64,000 nt of DNA from Advenella alkanexedens (GCF_019132845.1 NZ_JAHSPR010000002.1:186001-250000), one strand, 5' to 3'; positions 1 to 9,706 are shown, numbered from the stretch's first letter. Notes: generated by a model from the letters alone, not told the origin. Numbers and translations: made by a program.

Positions 1-1
1 G

Positions 2-742
2 CTGTTCAGTGAGCATGGTATTGAGGCGCATGAAACCGGGCATGCCGGTCTTGTGCTGGCGCAGGCCATGCCGGTTAAGCAAATACCGGGATTTGATCAG
101 GGCTGGTGGTCGGTCCAGGATGCCGGCGCACAACTGGCCGGTGAAATCGTGCCGGTACACAACGGGATGCGGGTGCTTGATGCCTGTGCCGCTCCGGGCG
201 GTAAAACAGCCCATATGCTTGAACTGGCCGATCTAGACATGACCGTGCTTGATGTGGACAGTTATCGGCTTGCCCGGGTGGAAGAAAACCTGGCCCGCCT
301 GAAACTGGATGGTCCGCATGTGCACCTGCACGCTGCCGATGCCGCCGACCTGTCGCAGTGGTGGGATGGCATGTCGTTTGACCTGGTGCTGGCCGATGTG
401 CCTTGTACTGCATCGGGGATTGTGCGCAGGCACCCCGATATTAAATGGCTCAGGCAAGAGGCTGACCTGACCAAAACCGCCACCTTGCAAAGAACAATTG
501 TGCAGGCTTTGTGGCAAACGGTTGCTCCGGGCGGTTACTTGCTTTATGTAACCTGTTCATTGTTTCCCATAGAAGGACAGGAGCAGGCTCGTTATCTGGA
601 AATGTCGCTGGCAGACGCCGAGCGGTTGGGTGCACCTGGACAGATTCTGCCGCTGGCGCAGCAGTCGGGCAGTGTTGCGCCGCATGACGGTTTTTATTAT
701 GCCCTGTTCCGTAAAAAACCGGTATCAGGCAAGCGTGGGTAA
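2..742 (+). CDS. rsmB: 16S rRNA (cytosine-967 C5)-methyltransferase RsmB, 3' part
   Basis: The reading frame is open from the first base, so the start and the N-terminal NusB-like domain lie outside the window; what remains is the SAM-dependent methyltransferase domain. RsmB methylates C967 of 16S rRNA. Visible RNA m5C-methyltransferase motifs are the SAM-binding motif CAAPGGKT (near 183-206), the motif IV sequence ADVPC (near 392-406) and the TCS motif (551-559). The family uses two cysteines, one in each of the last two motifs, for covalent catalysis and enzyme release, and both are present. It is followed closely by the DUF4390 gene and the ntrY-type kinase. The assignment as RsmB rather than another Fmu/NSUN member rests on the motifs plus the neighbourhood typical of Alcaligenaceae. 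Confidence 0.9.
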   Translation: MFSEHGIEAHETGHAGLVLAQAMPVKQIPGFDQGWWSVQDAGAQLAGEIVPVHNGMRVLDACAAPGGKTAHMLELADLDMTVLDVDSYRLARVEENLARLKLDGPHVHLHAADAADLSQWWDGMSFDLVLADVPCTASGIVRRHPDIKWLRQEADLTKTATLQRTIVQALWQTVAPGGYLLYVTCSLFPIEGQEQARYLEMSLADAERLGAPGQILPLAQQSGSVAPHDGFYYALFRKKPVSGKRG

Positions 743-748
743 AGAAAT

Positions 749-1381
749 TTGAAGGACGATGTTTTTTCTCAATCTGGATTTCAATGGTTTGGCCGTATTT
801 TCATGTGGTCGTTTTTAGCCGTTTTCCTGCTGTTACCAGTGTGGTTTTCATATGCCCATCAGTTTCAGCAGGCGCAGCCCGATGCCTGGATAGAATCCCT
901 TGAGCTGGACAAGGAAAAAGAGAACTATACCCTGTCGGCCAGTATTTCCTTAAACCTTGGAGAGGAAGTGCGCAATGCCGCTGAAAAAGGGGTGCCGCTT
1001 TATTTCACCATCAATATGGAAGTGCTTAAGCCACAGCGCTTATGGTTTGATAAAACAGAATTGACGCAGCAGCATACCTGGCGTATTCAATACAATGCGC
1101 TGTTGCGTCAGTGGCGAATCAGTTACGGAGAGCACTCCATTCCAGAATTGTCGCTGGACGACTCCCTGCAGCATATTATTAACCTTGAAAGCTGGCCAAT
1201 CAATGATCTCGACCAGCTTGATCCCGCCATTAACTATAAAGGTAGATTACGCCTGAAACTGGATACCTCATTGCTTCCGAGGCCCTTTCAGATTAATGCA
1301 TTCAACAGCAGTGCCTGGTCATTATCAACTCCATGGAAAAATTTCACCTTAAAAGTTTCGGACATAAAACCCAGCTCCTGA
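749..1381 (+). CDS. DUF4390 protein, probably membrane-anchored or exported
   Basis: This 210-residue protein matches my memory of the DUF4390 family, which commonly sits between rsmB and ntrY in beta-proteobacteria. Its function is unknown. A hydrophobic segment (about residues 17-36) resembles a signal peptide or anchor and is followed by a soluble, mostly beta-rich region. The TTG at 749 gives the longest frame, but it has no clear ribosome-binding site. The ATG at 803, just before the hydrophobic stretch, is a credible alternative. The 3' end overlaps the start of the downstream kinase gene by 49 bases, so the two are very likely translated from one message. A role in the envelope next to the NtrY-like sensor is only inferred from position. 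Confidence 0.75.
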   Translation: MKDDVFSQSGFQWFGRIFMWSFLAVFLLLPVWFSYAHQFQQAQPDAWIESLELDKEKENYTLSASISLNLGEEVRNAAEKGVPLYFTINMEVLKPQRLWFDKTELTQQHTWRIQYNALLRQWRISYGEHSIPELSLDDSLQHIINLESWPINDLDQLDPAINYKGRLRLKLDTSLLPRPFQINAFNSSAWSLSTPWKNFTLKVSDIKPSS

Positions 1382-3669
1382 TTTCATGGCTGGTGAAAAT
1401 CAGCTTCATGATCATTGTGTTGGCGGCATTTGTTTTGCTGGGTTTGCTGGTTGGATCAACCGGGAACACATCGCGTTTTGCCCAGCAGTTTGATTTGCTG
1501 CTGCTGCTTAATGGCGTGTTGGCCCTGGCTTTGTTTATCTGGGTCGCAACACTTACCTGGCGGCTGGTGCGCCAATTGCGCAAGAAAAAGTTTGGTGCCC
1601 GCCTGACCTCCCGGTTTGCCATGGCCTTTGCCGTGATGGCGATTATTCCAGGGGTGGTTATTTATTTGCTGTCGGTACAGTTCATGTCCCGTTCTGTCGA
1701 GTCATGGTTCAATGTCAAGGTTGACCGGGCACTTGAGTCGGGGCTGGCCCTTGGGCGGGCTTCGCTGGACAGTCAGGTGGCAGATTTGCTGGCCCGGGCA
1801 AAAGCCATGTCCAGTGATCTGTCACGGGTATCCGAGCAGGAAATGCCGATGGAACTGACGCGATTGCGTGAGGCTAATGGTGTTGGTGAAGCTCTGGTTT
1901 TTTCAGCAGCGGGTAATCGTGTTGTGGCATTTTCCACGTCAAATTTTGGCAGTTTGTTGCCCTCCATGCCGCCGGCCAGTATTGTGAACCAGCTCAAGCT
2001 GACGCGACAATATGCCCGCGCCGAAGACACCGGCAACGCTGATACGGAAAACCCTCAGCTCAGGATTCGGGTTATTGTGCCCGTGTTTACCCATTCTTTC
2101 CGGTTTGATGTGCCACTGGGCGCCGCGCCTGAACCGTACTGGCTGCAGCTGACCCATCTGGTTCCCGAGAGTCTGGGCAGTCACCTGAATCAGGTGCAAC
2201 AGGGTTTTCGTGATTACGAAGAGCTGGCGTTGTCCCGGACCGGCATTCGCAATCTGTATGGCATAACCCTGACCATGGCCTTGTTGTTAACGGTATTTGC
2301 TTCTATCGGTGTGGCGCTGGCGATTGCCCGTCAGCTGGTTCAACCTCTGCTGAATCTGGCTGAAGGTACACAGGCCGTGGCAATTGGTGATTACCGCCCG
2401 TTACCCGAACCCGATGCCAAGGATGAAGTGGGGCAGTTGACACGCTCGTTCAACATGATGACGCATCAGCTTGATGAGGCTCGCAAACAGGTGGAGTTGA
2501 ATCGTCTTCAGCTGGAGCGTTCCAATGTGTATCTGGAAAGCGTGATGGAGGGCCTGTCATCGGGAGTGATTGTGTTTGATGAGCGCTTTAATGTCACGAC
2601 CGTGAACAAGGGTGCCCAGACCATCCTGAATGAAGACCTGCGTTCGGTGCCGGGGCGGCCGCTGGAAGTGGTGGATAACCTGATCGAATTCACGCAGGAC
2701 ATCCGCAAGGCTTTTTCCAATCACGCGGCAGTGGGTTCGGGTCGCCATTATTGGCAGGAACAAATCGAAATCATCATTGGTGCGGAATCGGGAGGCGATC
2801 AGAAAACGGTTACGCTATTGATGCGTGGCACGCGGCTGCGGGTGGATGGTCGCCAAACCGGTTACGTGGTTGTATTTGATGATATTTCCGAGGTCATTTC
2901 TGCCAACCGGGCGGTGGCCTGGGGAGAGGTGGCACGCAGGTTGGCCCATGAAATCAAGAATCCGCTAACGCCCATTCAATTGTCGGCTGAAAGGCTCGCC
3001 ATGAAGCTGACCGACAAACTGGAAGAGGCCGATGCCAATATGCTGATCCGTTCCACCAATACCATCGTGAATCAGGTTACTTCACTGAAAAAAATGGTGG
3101 ATGATTTCCGCGAATATGCCCGAACACCGCCTGCACAGATGCAACACGTTAATATTAATGCTTTAATAACGGATCTTGCGTTGCTGTATGGCTGGGACCC
3201 CGAAGGAAATCATGCCGAAGAACCGCTGAACCGGCGGGTGGGCCTGAAACTTGATGCCATGCTGCCAGAGGTCGAGGCTGATCCGACCCAGCTGCGTCAG
3301 GTGCTGAACAACCTGATGGCCAACTCCCGGGATGCCATGGCTGATATGGAGCTTGACGGAGACGAACCAGGCATCACCATTCAGACCATGCTCACAAAAG
3401 TCGCAACAGGTACCAGCGATGAAGGTGAAGCGGTTAGAATAATGATCGAGGATCGGGGTTGTGGGTTTACATCACAGGTTTTACAGAATGCGTTTGAACC
3501 ATACGTAACAACCAAGGTGCACGGCACAGGTCTTGGTTTGGCAATCGTTCGCAAAATCATCGAAGAGCATGGCGGCAAAATTGACATTTCAAATCGCAAG
3601 GAAGGGGGTGCCCGTATCTCGATTTTACTCACGAGACTTGTGAAGAAAAGCAAAAAAACCATGTCCTGA
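1333..3669 (+). CDS. ntrY: NtrY-type membrane sensor histidine kinase
   Basis: A 778-residue sensor kinase. Three hydrophobic segments lie in the first ~115 residues, followed by an extracytoplasmic region to about residue 310, another membrane segment, a HAMP linker, a PAS region (about 400-510), a HisKA dimerisation helix with the phospho-acceptor H539 in LAHEIKNP, and a HATPase domain with the N-box NNLMANSRD (about 659-667) and a GTGLGLAI G-box. This order and the four N-terminal membrane segments are typical of NtrY, the partner of NtrX in nitrogen or redox signalling. The gene begins inside the preceding DUF4390 gene and is followed after 67 bases by a response regulator gene. The signal sensed cannot be told from sequence. 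Confidence 0.88.
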   Translation: MEKFHLKSFGHKTQLLISWLVKISFMIIVLAAFVLLGLLVGSTGNTSRFAQQFDLLLLLNGVLALALFIWVATLTWRLVRQLRKKKFGARLTSRFAMAFAVMAIIPGVVIYLLSVQFMSRSVESWFNVKVDRALESGLALGRASLDSQVADLLARAKAMSSDLSRVSEQEMPMELTRLREANGVGEALVFSAAGNRVVAFSTSNFGSLLPSMPPASIVNQLKLTRQYARAEDTGNADTENPQLRIRVIVPVFTHSFRFDVPLGAAPEPYWLQLTHLVPESLGSHLNQVQQGFRDYEELALSRTGIRNLYGITLTMALLLTVFASIGVALAIARQLVQPLLNLAEGTQAVAIGDYRPLPEPDAKDEVGQLTRSFNMMTHQLDEARKQVELNRLQLERSNVYLESVMEGLSSGVIVFDERFNVTTVNKGAQTILNEDLRSVPGRPLEVVDNLIEFTQDIRKAFSNHAAVGSGRHYWQEQIEIIIGAESGGDQKTVTLLMRGTRLRVDGRQTGYVVVFDDISEVISANRAVAWGEVARRLAHEIKNPLTPIQLSAERLAMKLTDKLEEADANMLIRSTNTIVNQVTSLKKMVDDFREYARTPPAQMQHVNINALITDLALLYGWDPEGNHAEEPLNRRVGLKLDAMLPEVEADPTQLRQVLNNLMANSRDAMADMELDGDEPGITIQTMLTKVATGTSDEGEAVRIMIEDRGCGFTSQVLQNAFEPYVTTKVHGTGLGLAIVRKIIEEHGGKIDISNRKEGGARISILLTRLVKKSKKTMS

Positions 3670-3736
3670 TGGTTATAATTCGATTAATCAGATTTAAATA
3701 ATAGTACTGAAGTACGTTAGTAATAGGTGACTACAT

Positions 3737-4456
3737 ATGGCCAGAATACTGGTGGTAGACGATGAAATTGGAATTCGTGAGCTTCTTTCTGAAATTTTGT
3801 ATGACGAAGGTCATACCGTGGAACTCGCTGAAAACGCTTCCCAGGCACGTGCAGCGCGCCTGAAATACCGGCCTGACCTGGTCTTGCTCGATATCTGGAT
3901 GCCCGATACCGATGGGGTCAGTCTGCTAAAAGAATGGGGCTCACAGGGATTGCTTGATATGCCGGTAATCATGATGAGCGGCCATGCCACGGTGGACACT
4001 GCCGTAGAGGCAACCCGCATTGGTGCCATGGATTTTCTTGAAAAACCCATTACCTTGCAAAAACTTCTTAAAACGGTCCAGTCTGGCCTGGCACGTCCTC
4101 ATGCCAAACAGGTGTTGGCTTCTGCCGGTCTGGCACCGGCTGCCCGTCCTGTACCCGCCCCGGTAAAAGCACCGGCAGCACCAACCTTTACCGCAGCGCC
4201 TGCTGTTGTTGCGGCCGCTGCACCGGTTCAGGAAGCAGCACCTCAGCAACAAGGTTCCATGCTGGGCAACATTACTCTTGACCAGCCTTTGCGTGATGCG
4301 CGTGATGAGTTTGAACGGGTTTATTTTGAGTATCATTTGGTACGTGAAAACCACAGCATGACGCGCGTTTCCGAAAAAACCGGACTTGAACGAACTCACC
4401 TGTATCGCAAACTGCGTCAGCTGGGTATCGATTCATCCCGCAAGCGTAACACCTAG
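3737..4456 (+). CDS. NtrX-like response regulator lacking the AAA+ domain
   Basis: A 239-residue response regulator. The receiver domain (1-120) has the acidic pocket at D8/D9, the phospho-acceptor D52 in LLDIWMP, a switch residue in the MMSGH segment and the conserved lysine in EKP. A long Ala/Pro-rich linker (about 135-180) follows, and the C-terminus (about 195-235) is a Fis-type helix-turn-helix (sequence around LERTHLYRKL). Canonical NtrX has a central sigma-54-activating AAA+ ATPase domain of about 230 residues; here the linker takes its place. It is therefore likely to bind DNA on phosphorylation by the adjacent NtrY, but should not activate sigma-54 RNA polymerase by itself. ATG 3737 has an acceptable upstream AGGTGA. 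Confidence 0.85.
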   Translation: MARILVVDDEIGIRELLSEILYDEGHTVELAENASQARAARLKYRPDLVLLDIWMPDTDGVSLLKEWGSQGLLDMPVIMMSGHATVDTAVEATRIGAMDFLEKPITLQKLLKTVQSGLARPHAKQVLASAGLAPAARPVPAPVKAPAAPTFTAAPAVVAAAAPVQEAAPQQQGSMLGNITLDQPLRDARDEFERVYFEYHLVRENHSMTRVSEKTGLERTHLYRKLRQLGIDSSRKRNT

Positions 4457-4470
4457 TTCCTGTCTTCTCC

Positions 4471-5847
4471 ATGAAGATCCTTATCATCGGGGCGGGGCGT
4501 GTCGGATCCAGCGTGGCCGAAAACCTGGTGTCAGAGCAGAATGACATCACGGTGGTGGATACCAACCCAGATCGGCTGACCTATTTGCAGGAACGCTTCG
4601 ATTTGCGTTGCGTGTTGGGTGATGGCTCATTGCCCGATGTGCTCGAGGAAGCCGGTGCCGATGATACCGACCTTCTGGTGGCCTGTGCCGCCACGGATGC
4701 CTCCAATCTGGTGGCCTGTACCATTGCCCGTGATACCTTCAATATACCGCGTCGCATTGTTCGGGTCAGGGGGCAGTCTTATTCTGAAAATGAAGCGTTG
4801 CTGGCGGAAAGCTTCGGCGTGGATTTTGTGATCAGCCCCGAAAAAAGCGTTACGCAATATCTTTACAGCCTGATTGAATTTCCCGAGGCCTTGCAGGTTG
4901 TCGAATTTGCACAGGGTCGGGTGAGCGTGGTCATCCTTAAAGTGGGACGCAAAAGTTCTCTGATCGGCCATCATATCGACGAAACGCATCTGAATCTGCC
5001 TAACCTGAATACCCGTATTCTGGAAGTCATGCGGGGTGAGGTGTCCATTCCCATGAACCGGGTGGGGGCCATACAGGCCGATGATGAGCTGGTGCTGGCC
5101 ATTGATACCCGGCAGGCCCGGGAAAGTATCGCTTCTTTCCACAAAGAAAAAAAACGTATTCGTTCCATCATGATTGCCGGTGGTGGCAATATTGGCTATC
5201 GGCTGGCCAAAGAGCTGGCCCAGGACAATTACAACGTTCGCATTATTGAAAGCAACAAGGCGCGTTGCCAGTGGCTGGCATCCATGCTGCCTGAAAATGT
5301 GCTGGTCCTGCATGGCAACGGTACTGATGAGTCCTTGCTGGAAAGTGAGAATATTGCCGAAATGGACACCTGGCTGGCCTTAACCAACGACGATGAGGAC
5401 AATATCATGTCTTCCTTGCTGGCCAAGCGGTTGGGTGCCCGCAAGGTGATTGCTCTTATCTCGCGCCAGGCTTATGGCGAGCTCATGCAGGGCAGCATGA
5501 TTGATATCGCGGTTTCACCCGCCCAGGCCACGATTGGTGCCTTGTTGCGTGATGTGCGCCAGGGGGCGGTGGTTGCCGGTCATCGCTTGCGTCGTGGCGC
5601 TGCCGAGGTGATCGAGTTCGAGGTGCTGGGGGACATCAACAGTTCGAAACTGGCCGACCGCTCGGTGAAGGATATCCAGTTTCCCAAGTCTTCAACACTG
5701 GCGGTTATTTTCCGTGAAGGTTACCTGATTATGCCTGAGCCTGATACCGTGATTCGCCAGGGAGATCACGTGATTGTCTATGCGGCAAACCGTGAAACCA
5801 TGAAAAAAGTTGAAAAAATGTTCCAGGTTTCGGCCATGTTTTTCTAG
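4471..5847 (+). CDS. trkA: Trk system potassium uptake protein TrkA
   Basis: A 458-residue cytoplasmic peripheral protein made of two tandem RCK units, the usual TrkA architecture. The two Rossmann nucleotide-binding motifs are visible as GAGRVGSS near residue 7 and GGGNIGYR near residue 234, each followed by an RCK-C domain. TrkA binds NAD(H) and adenine nucleotides and gates the TrkH potassium channel. The gene starts 14 bases after the regulator and stops 8 bases before trkH, so channel and gating subunit are made together. The full-length match and the trkH neighbour make the assignment secure. Confidence 0.95.
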   Translation: MKILIIGAGRVGSSVAENLVSEQNDITVVDTNPDRLTYLQERFDLRCVLGDGSLPDVLEEAGADDTDLLVACAATDASNLVACTIARDTFNIPRRIVRVRGQSYSENEALLAESFGVDFVISPEKSVTQYLYSLIEFPEALQVVEFAQGRVSVVILKVGRKSSLIGHHIDETHLNLPNLNTRILEVMRGEVSIPMNRVGAIQADDELVLAIDTRQARESIASFHKEKKRIRSIMIAGGGNIGYRLAKELAQDNYNVRIIESNKARCQWLASMLPENVLVLHGNGTDESLLESENIAEMDTWLALTNDDEDNIMSSLLAKRLGARKVIALISRQAYGELMQGSMIDIAVSPAQATIGALLRDVRQGAVVAGHRLRRGAAEVIEFEVLGDINSSKLADRSVKDIQFPKSSTLAVIFREGYLIMPEPDTVIRQGDHVIVYAANRETMKKVEKMFQVSAMFF

Positions 5848-5855
5848 GAAATTGA

Positions 5856-7325
5856 ATGCGCAGTATTCTGAATGTTTTGCATGCGCTCGGCTTGACCATG
5901 GTGGTGTTCTCACTGACCTTGTTGTTTCCTTATTTTTTTTCACGCCTGTTTGAGGATGGTGCCGATCAGAGTTTTCTGACCAGTTTCATGCTGGCAGGTG
6001 GCAGTGGCTTGCTGCTTTGGCTGCTGACTTACCCGTTTCGCCGTGAATTGCGTCCGCGTGACGGGCTGTTGCTGGTGTTTCTGGTGTGGACCGTGTTTCC
6101 TCTTCTGGCCGCCTTGCCTTTAATGCTGGAAGCGTCTCATGTGGGGGTAAAACTATCATTTACCCATGCCTATTACGAAGCCATGTCGGGGCTGACCACC
6201 ACGGGGGCTTCGGTCTTGCCAGACGTGACAAAACTGCCCGAATCCCTGAATCTTTGGCGCCATACCCTGGTCTGGTTTGGCGGTATGGGTATTCTGGTGC
6301 TGGCCGTGGCCATTTTGCCCATGTTGGGGGTGGGCGGACATCAGGTGATGCGGGGTGAAATCCCAGGCCCCATGAAGGAAGAGAAATTAACGCCTCGCAT
6401 TGCCGGGACGGCCAAGGTGTTGTATGGCATTTACGTTTCGGCCTCTTTTGTGTGTCTGATTGCCTATCGTCTGGTGGGCCTGAGCTGGTTTGATGCCTGG
6501 TGTCATACTGCCTCCACAATGGGTTTGGGCGGTTTTTCCACTCACAGTGGAGGCTTTGTGGATATCAATTCACCGGCTGCTGAAATGGTGGCGATGGTGT
6601 TTATGCTGTTTGCCGGCATCAATTTTGCCACTCACTACAAGGCTATTCGTAACCGGGATTTGTCCACTTACCGGTTTTGCCCTGAAACGATTCCGTTTTT
6701 GCGTCTGGTGCTGGTCAGTGGTGTCCTGATTAGTCTTTACCTGTTCTTTACCAGTGAATACAGCAACCTGCTTGATGCTTTCAGGTTTGGCATGTTCAAT
6801 ACCATTTCCGTGGCGACCACCACCGGTTTTTCCAATGTGGATTACCTGCAGTGGCCGCTGATTTTACCGATTGTCATGTTATTGCTGGGTGCCTGTGCCA
6901 CCTCATCGGGATCTACCGGTGGTGGCATCAAAATGATTCGCCTGATTTTGGTCATCAAGCAGATTCGTACTGAAATCCGCCATATTTTGCATCCGCATGC
7001 GGTGTTTCCGGTCAGGTTGGGAGCACGCATTATTGACCAGAGCGTGATTATGTCCATCATGGTTTTCATGCTGGTGTATGCCTTGACTTTAATGGCGTTG
7101 TCGGCGGTCATGCTGTTGTCGGGGGCCGAACCCACTACGGCGTTTTCTGCCGTTTTTGCCAGTCTTAACAATATTGGTCCCGGATTGGGCAGTGTCGGGC
7201 CCATGGGCAATTACAGTGCCTTGTCCGATTTTCAAATCTGGCTATGTACCCTGGCCATGCTGATTGGACGTCTTGAACTGTTCACCGTATTGGTTATTTT
7301 TACCCCCGGGTTCTGGCGCCGTTAA
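5856..7325 (+). CDS. trkH: Trk potassium transporter membrane subunit TrkH
   Basis: A 489-residue polytopic membrane protein of the Trk/Ktr/HKT family that forms the K+ pathway. Four selectivity-filter-like repeats are recognisable: TTTGASVL (about residue 112), TMGLGGFST (about 220), TTTGFSN (about 322) and NNIGPGLG (about 436). Many hydrophobic helices separate them. It lies 8 bases behind trkA in the same unit. The gene ends facing trmL, with only 23 bases between the two stop codons and no obvious terminator hairpin. Confidence 0.94.
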   Translation: MRSILNVLHALGLTMVVFSLTLLFPYFFSRLFEDGADQSFLTSFMLAGGSGLLLWLLTYPFRRELRPRDGLLLVFLVWTVFPLLAALPLMLEASHVGVKLSFTHAYYEAMSGLTTTGASVLPDVTKLPESLNLWRHTLVWFGGMGILVLAVAILPMLGVGGHQVMRGEIPGPMKEEKLTPRIAGTAKVLYGIYVSASFVCLIAYRLVGLSWFDAWCHTASTMGLGGFSTHSGGFVDINSPAAEMVAMVFMLFAGINFATHYKAIRNRDLSTYRFCPETIPFLRLVLVSGVLISLYLFFTSEYSNLLDAFRFGMFNTISVATTTGFSNVDYLQWPLILPIVMLLLGACATSSGSTGGGIKMIRLILVIKQIRTEIRHILHPHAVFPVRLGARIIDQSVIMSIMVFMLVYALTLMALSAVMLLSGAEPTTAFSAVFASLNNIGPGLGSVGPMGNYSALSDFQIWLCTLAMLIGRLELFTVLVIFTPGFWRR

Positions 7326-7348
7326 AACGTTGCCGCGAATGTTTGTCC

Positions 7349-7819
7349 CTAGACGCTGCCGGCATAGTCGATCTGTCGCCATGCCTCGTATACGGTAATG
7401 GCGACCGCATTGGACAGGTTCAGGCTGCGCGAGTCAGGTCGCATGGGCAGACGCACGGCATTTTCCATTCCGATAATGTCCCATTCTTCGGGTTTGAGTC
7501 CGGCTGTTTCCCTGCCAAAAATAAAGGCATCGCCATCGTTAATGGTCATGTTGCCAATGTGGCGTTGGCCTTTGGTGGAAATGGCATGAATATGGCCGGC
7601 GGCGGCACCGGTTGATTCGATCGCTTCTTGCAGGAGGTCGTGAATCTTGATGTCGGCCCATTCATGGTAATCCAGCCCGGCGCGGCGCAGGCGTTTGTCA
7701 TCAAGCATGAAACCCAGCGGCCTGACCAGATGCAGCTGTATGCCGGTGTTGGCGGCCAGACGAATGATATTGCCGGTATTGGCCGGAATTTCGGGTGAAA
7801 CAAGAATAATGTGAAACAT
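7349..7819 (-). CDS. trmL: tRNA (cytidine/uridine-34 2'-O)-methyltransferase TrmL
   Basis: A 156-residue SPOUT-superfamily methyltransferase. TrmL 2'-O-methylates the wobble base of two tRNA-Leu isoacceptors. Family features seen are the N-terminal [13 protein letters not shown] segment, the central FGRETAGL motif, and the C-terminal knot region around [11 protein letters not shown] and the YEAWRQ ending. Length and motif order match the family (about 155 residues). It is transcribed after comF on the minus strand, with an 8-base gap, and converges on trkH. Confidence 0.93.
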   Translation of the reverse strand: MFHIILVSPEIPANTGNIIRLAANTGIQLHLVRPLGFMLDDKRLRRAGLDYHEWADIKIHDLLQEAIESTGAAAGHIHAISTKGQRHIGNMTINDGDAFIFGRETAGLKPEEWDIIGMENAVRLPMRPDSRSLNLSNAVAITVYEAWRQIDYAGSV

Positions 7820-7827
7820 GCGATTGC

Positions 7828-8547
7828 TTAAAAATGGTTGGGGGGAGTACGGGCAATGGCCAGGGCATCCACGCGTTGCACACCGGCGGCCAGCAGGGCA
7901 CGGGTGGCGCTGTCGAGGGTGCTGCAGGTGGTGACAATATCATCGACCAGAATGGCATGGGGAATGTCCAGGCGGCGCGAACAATAATATAAACCGGCAG
8001 CGGTGGCACGACGTGCGTGACGGGACAGGCTGGATTGCTTGAGATGCTGGTCATGGCGGTGCAGCACAAAATGCTCAACTGGTAATTGTAGTTTTTTTCC
8101 CAGCTGTTGTGCAAATTCAGCCGCTGGATTGAAACCGCGCCGGGAAAGTGATTGCCGGCTGCCCGGAATGGGGATCAGGCAGGTGTTGGTCAAGGGCAGC
8201 AGACCCCGTTGTTGCAGCTGTTGGCTTAGCAGCTGTGCAAATGCGGGCGCCAGGTCAAGTTGGCGGCCGTTTTTGTAGCGTAATACCAGGCTGTCGAGTG
8301 GATGTACGTAATCGAAGGCAGCGATGACCGTTCCGGTATGAAGTGCCTGTTCGCTGCAATCCGGACAAGGGCCCGCGTTGGGCAGGGCCAGGCAGCAGCG
8401 GGCACACCGATAGGGGTGGTTTTGCATGGAGTGTAAAATATCGTTGTGGCAGTCGGGGCAGAATCTTTCTCCCGTGCAGACGGTACCACACAAGGGGCAG
8501 GTGCCGGGCAGGACAAGCAATCTTTTGTTTGCGTAAGGGTTTTGCAC
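7828..8547 (-). CDS. comF: ComF family amidophosphoribosyltransferase-like protein
   Basis: A 239-residue ComF-like protein. The N-terminus carries CxxC pairs typical of its zinc ribbon (CPLCG near residue 18, CPDC near 32, CARC near 48, CPDC near 59). The C-terminal half is a type I phosphoribosyltransferase fold with the PRPP-binding motif [12 protein letters not shown] (about residue 197). ComF proteins are linked to DNA uptake and natural transformation, although the chemistry is not established. It lies upstream of trmL on the minus strand and is divergent from the methyltransferase gene at 8627; a comF / bioC-like divergent pair is common in related bacteria. Confidence 0.9.
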   Translation of the reverse strand: MQNPYANKRLLVLPGTCPLCGTVCTGERFCPDCHNDILHSMQNHPYRCARCCLALPNAGPCPDCSEQALHTGTVIAAFDYVHPLDSLVLRYKNGRQLDLAPAFAQLLSQQLQQRGLLPLTNTCLIPIPGSRQSLSRRGFNPAAEFAQQLGKKLQLPVEHFVLHRHDQHLKQSSLSRHARRATAAGLYYCSRRLDIPHAILVDDIVTTCSTLDSATRALLAAGVQRVDALAIARTPPNHF

Positions 8548-8626
8548 AGAATCGGGGAAGTCTTATTTACAATATGACCTTATCAAATCATTTTCTTCCC
8601 GTATTAACAATACGTCAGTGATCTCA

Positions 8627-9550
8627 ATGTCCCAGGCCATTTATTCCCCTCAGGTTTTGCCCATCAATTCCGAGCACGTCATTCGACAATTTTCCCGTCG
8701 TGGTTTATTGGAAGATTCCCGGTTTTTTTATGATGAAATCAGCCATCGCATGATCGGGCGTTTAAGTTATATCCGCATCACACCGGAGACGGTGGTTGAT
8801 GCCGGCTGTGGTCCAGGGCATTCGCTTGAAGCGCTGAAGACGCGTTTTCCCAAAGCGCGTCTGCTGGGGGTGGATAGCTGCCCCTCATTTATTGCGCATT
8901 GCAGGAAGACCTTTTTACCCAAGGGCATGCAGGCATGGGTGTCAAAACTGGGCCGCAAAAACCTGGGTGAATTCCATTTGGCCGATCTGGCAAGCATGCC
9001 GCTGGAGGCCGAATCGGCAGGCCTGGTCTGGTCCAATATGGCCCTGCACTGGCATCCCGAGCCGCATAAGGTAATTGCCGAGTGGCGGCGGGTAATCCAG
9101 GTTGGCGGCATTTGCATGTTTTCCTGTCTGGGCCCCGGCACCTTTATCGAATTGCGCAAAGCCGTTGAAACCGCCGGGATCCAAACCCAAACGGTGCCCT
9201 TTGTGGATATGCATGACTTTGGCGATATCCTGCTTGAAAACGGTTTTGTGGATCCGGTCATGGATCAGGAAGTGATTACACTGACTTACCAGAGTCCGCA
9301 AAAGCTGCTGCGTGACGTCTCCGCCCTTGGCGGTAACCCAACCATCGGGCGTCATAAGGGGCTGGTTGGGCGCCAATGGTACCAGCGCCTGTGTGATGCC
9401 CTTGAGCAGCAGCGACAGTCTGATGGCAAACTGCATTTGAGCCTCGAAGTCGCCTATGGCCATGCCTGGAAAAGTGCCGTACATAAAACGGCAGCGGGTG
9501 AAACCCGTATTTCCCTGAGTTCCATTGGGGGCAGAAAATCAAAAACCTGA
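8627..9550 (+). CDS. BioC-like class I SAM methyltransferase
   Basis: A 307-residue protein from the ATG at 8627 (a GTG nine bases upstream is also in frame). It has the SAM-binding motif DAGCGPGHS near residue 57, an acidic residue ending the next strand (LGVDS), and the NMALHWHPEP segment resembling motif IV of malonyl-ACP O-methyltransferase BioC. BioC caps malonyl-ACP to start pimelate synthesis for biotin. The C-terminal ~100 residues are longer than in some methyltransferases but fit this BioC-like group. No other biotin gene is nearby, so the substrate is inferred only. A rho-independent terminator follows. Confidence 0.72.
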   Translation: MSQAIYSPQVLPINSEHVIRQFSRRGLLEDSRFFYDEISHRMIGRLSYIRITPETVVDAGCGPGHSLEALKTRFPKARLLGVDSCPSFIAHCRKTFLPKGMQAWVSKLGRKNLGEFHLADLASMPLEAESAGLVWSNMALHWHPEPHKVIAEWRRVIQVGGICMFSCLGPGTFIELRKAVETAGIQTQTVPFVDMHDFGDILLENGFVDPVMDQEVITLTYQSPQKLLRDVSALGGNPTIGRHKGLVGRQWYQRLCDALEQQRQSDGKLHLSLEVAYGHAWKSAVHKTAAGETRISLSSIGGRKSKT

Positions 9551-9585
9551 ACTATTCATGACCCATTCATGACGGTTCCTGCACA

Positions 9586-9613
9586 ACGCACGTTTTCGGA
9601 CGTGCTTTTTTTT
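9586..9613 (+). terminator. rho-independent terminator after the bioC-like gene
   Basis: A perfect 6-bp GC-rich stem (GCACGT at 9588-9593 with ACGTGC at 9600-9605) with a 6-base loop is followed directly by eight T residues (9606-9613). It lies 37 bases after the stop codon on the same strand. Confidence 0.9.
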
Positions 9614-9706
9614 GATATTTACTTGATTTTTGATTGATGTTTCCTTGTTGCGCCAAGACGTACTCTTACGCCTGTCATGTTTAAAAGATGAAAGCAGGTG
9701 CTGTCA

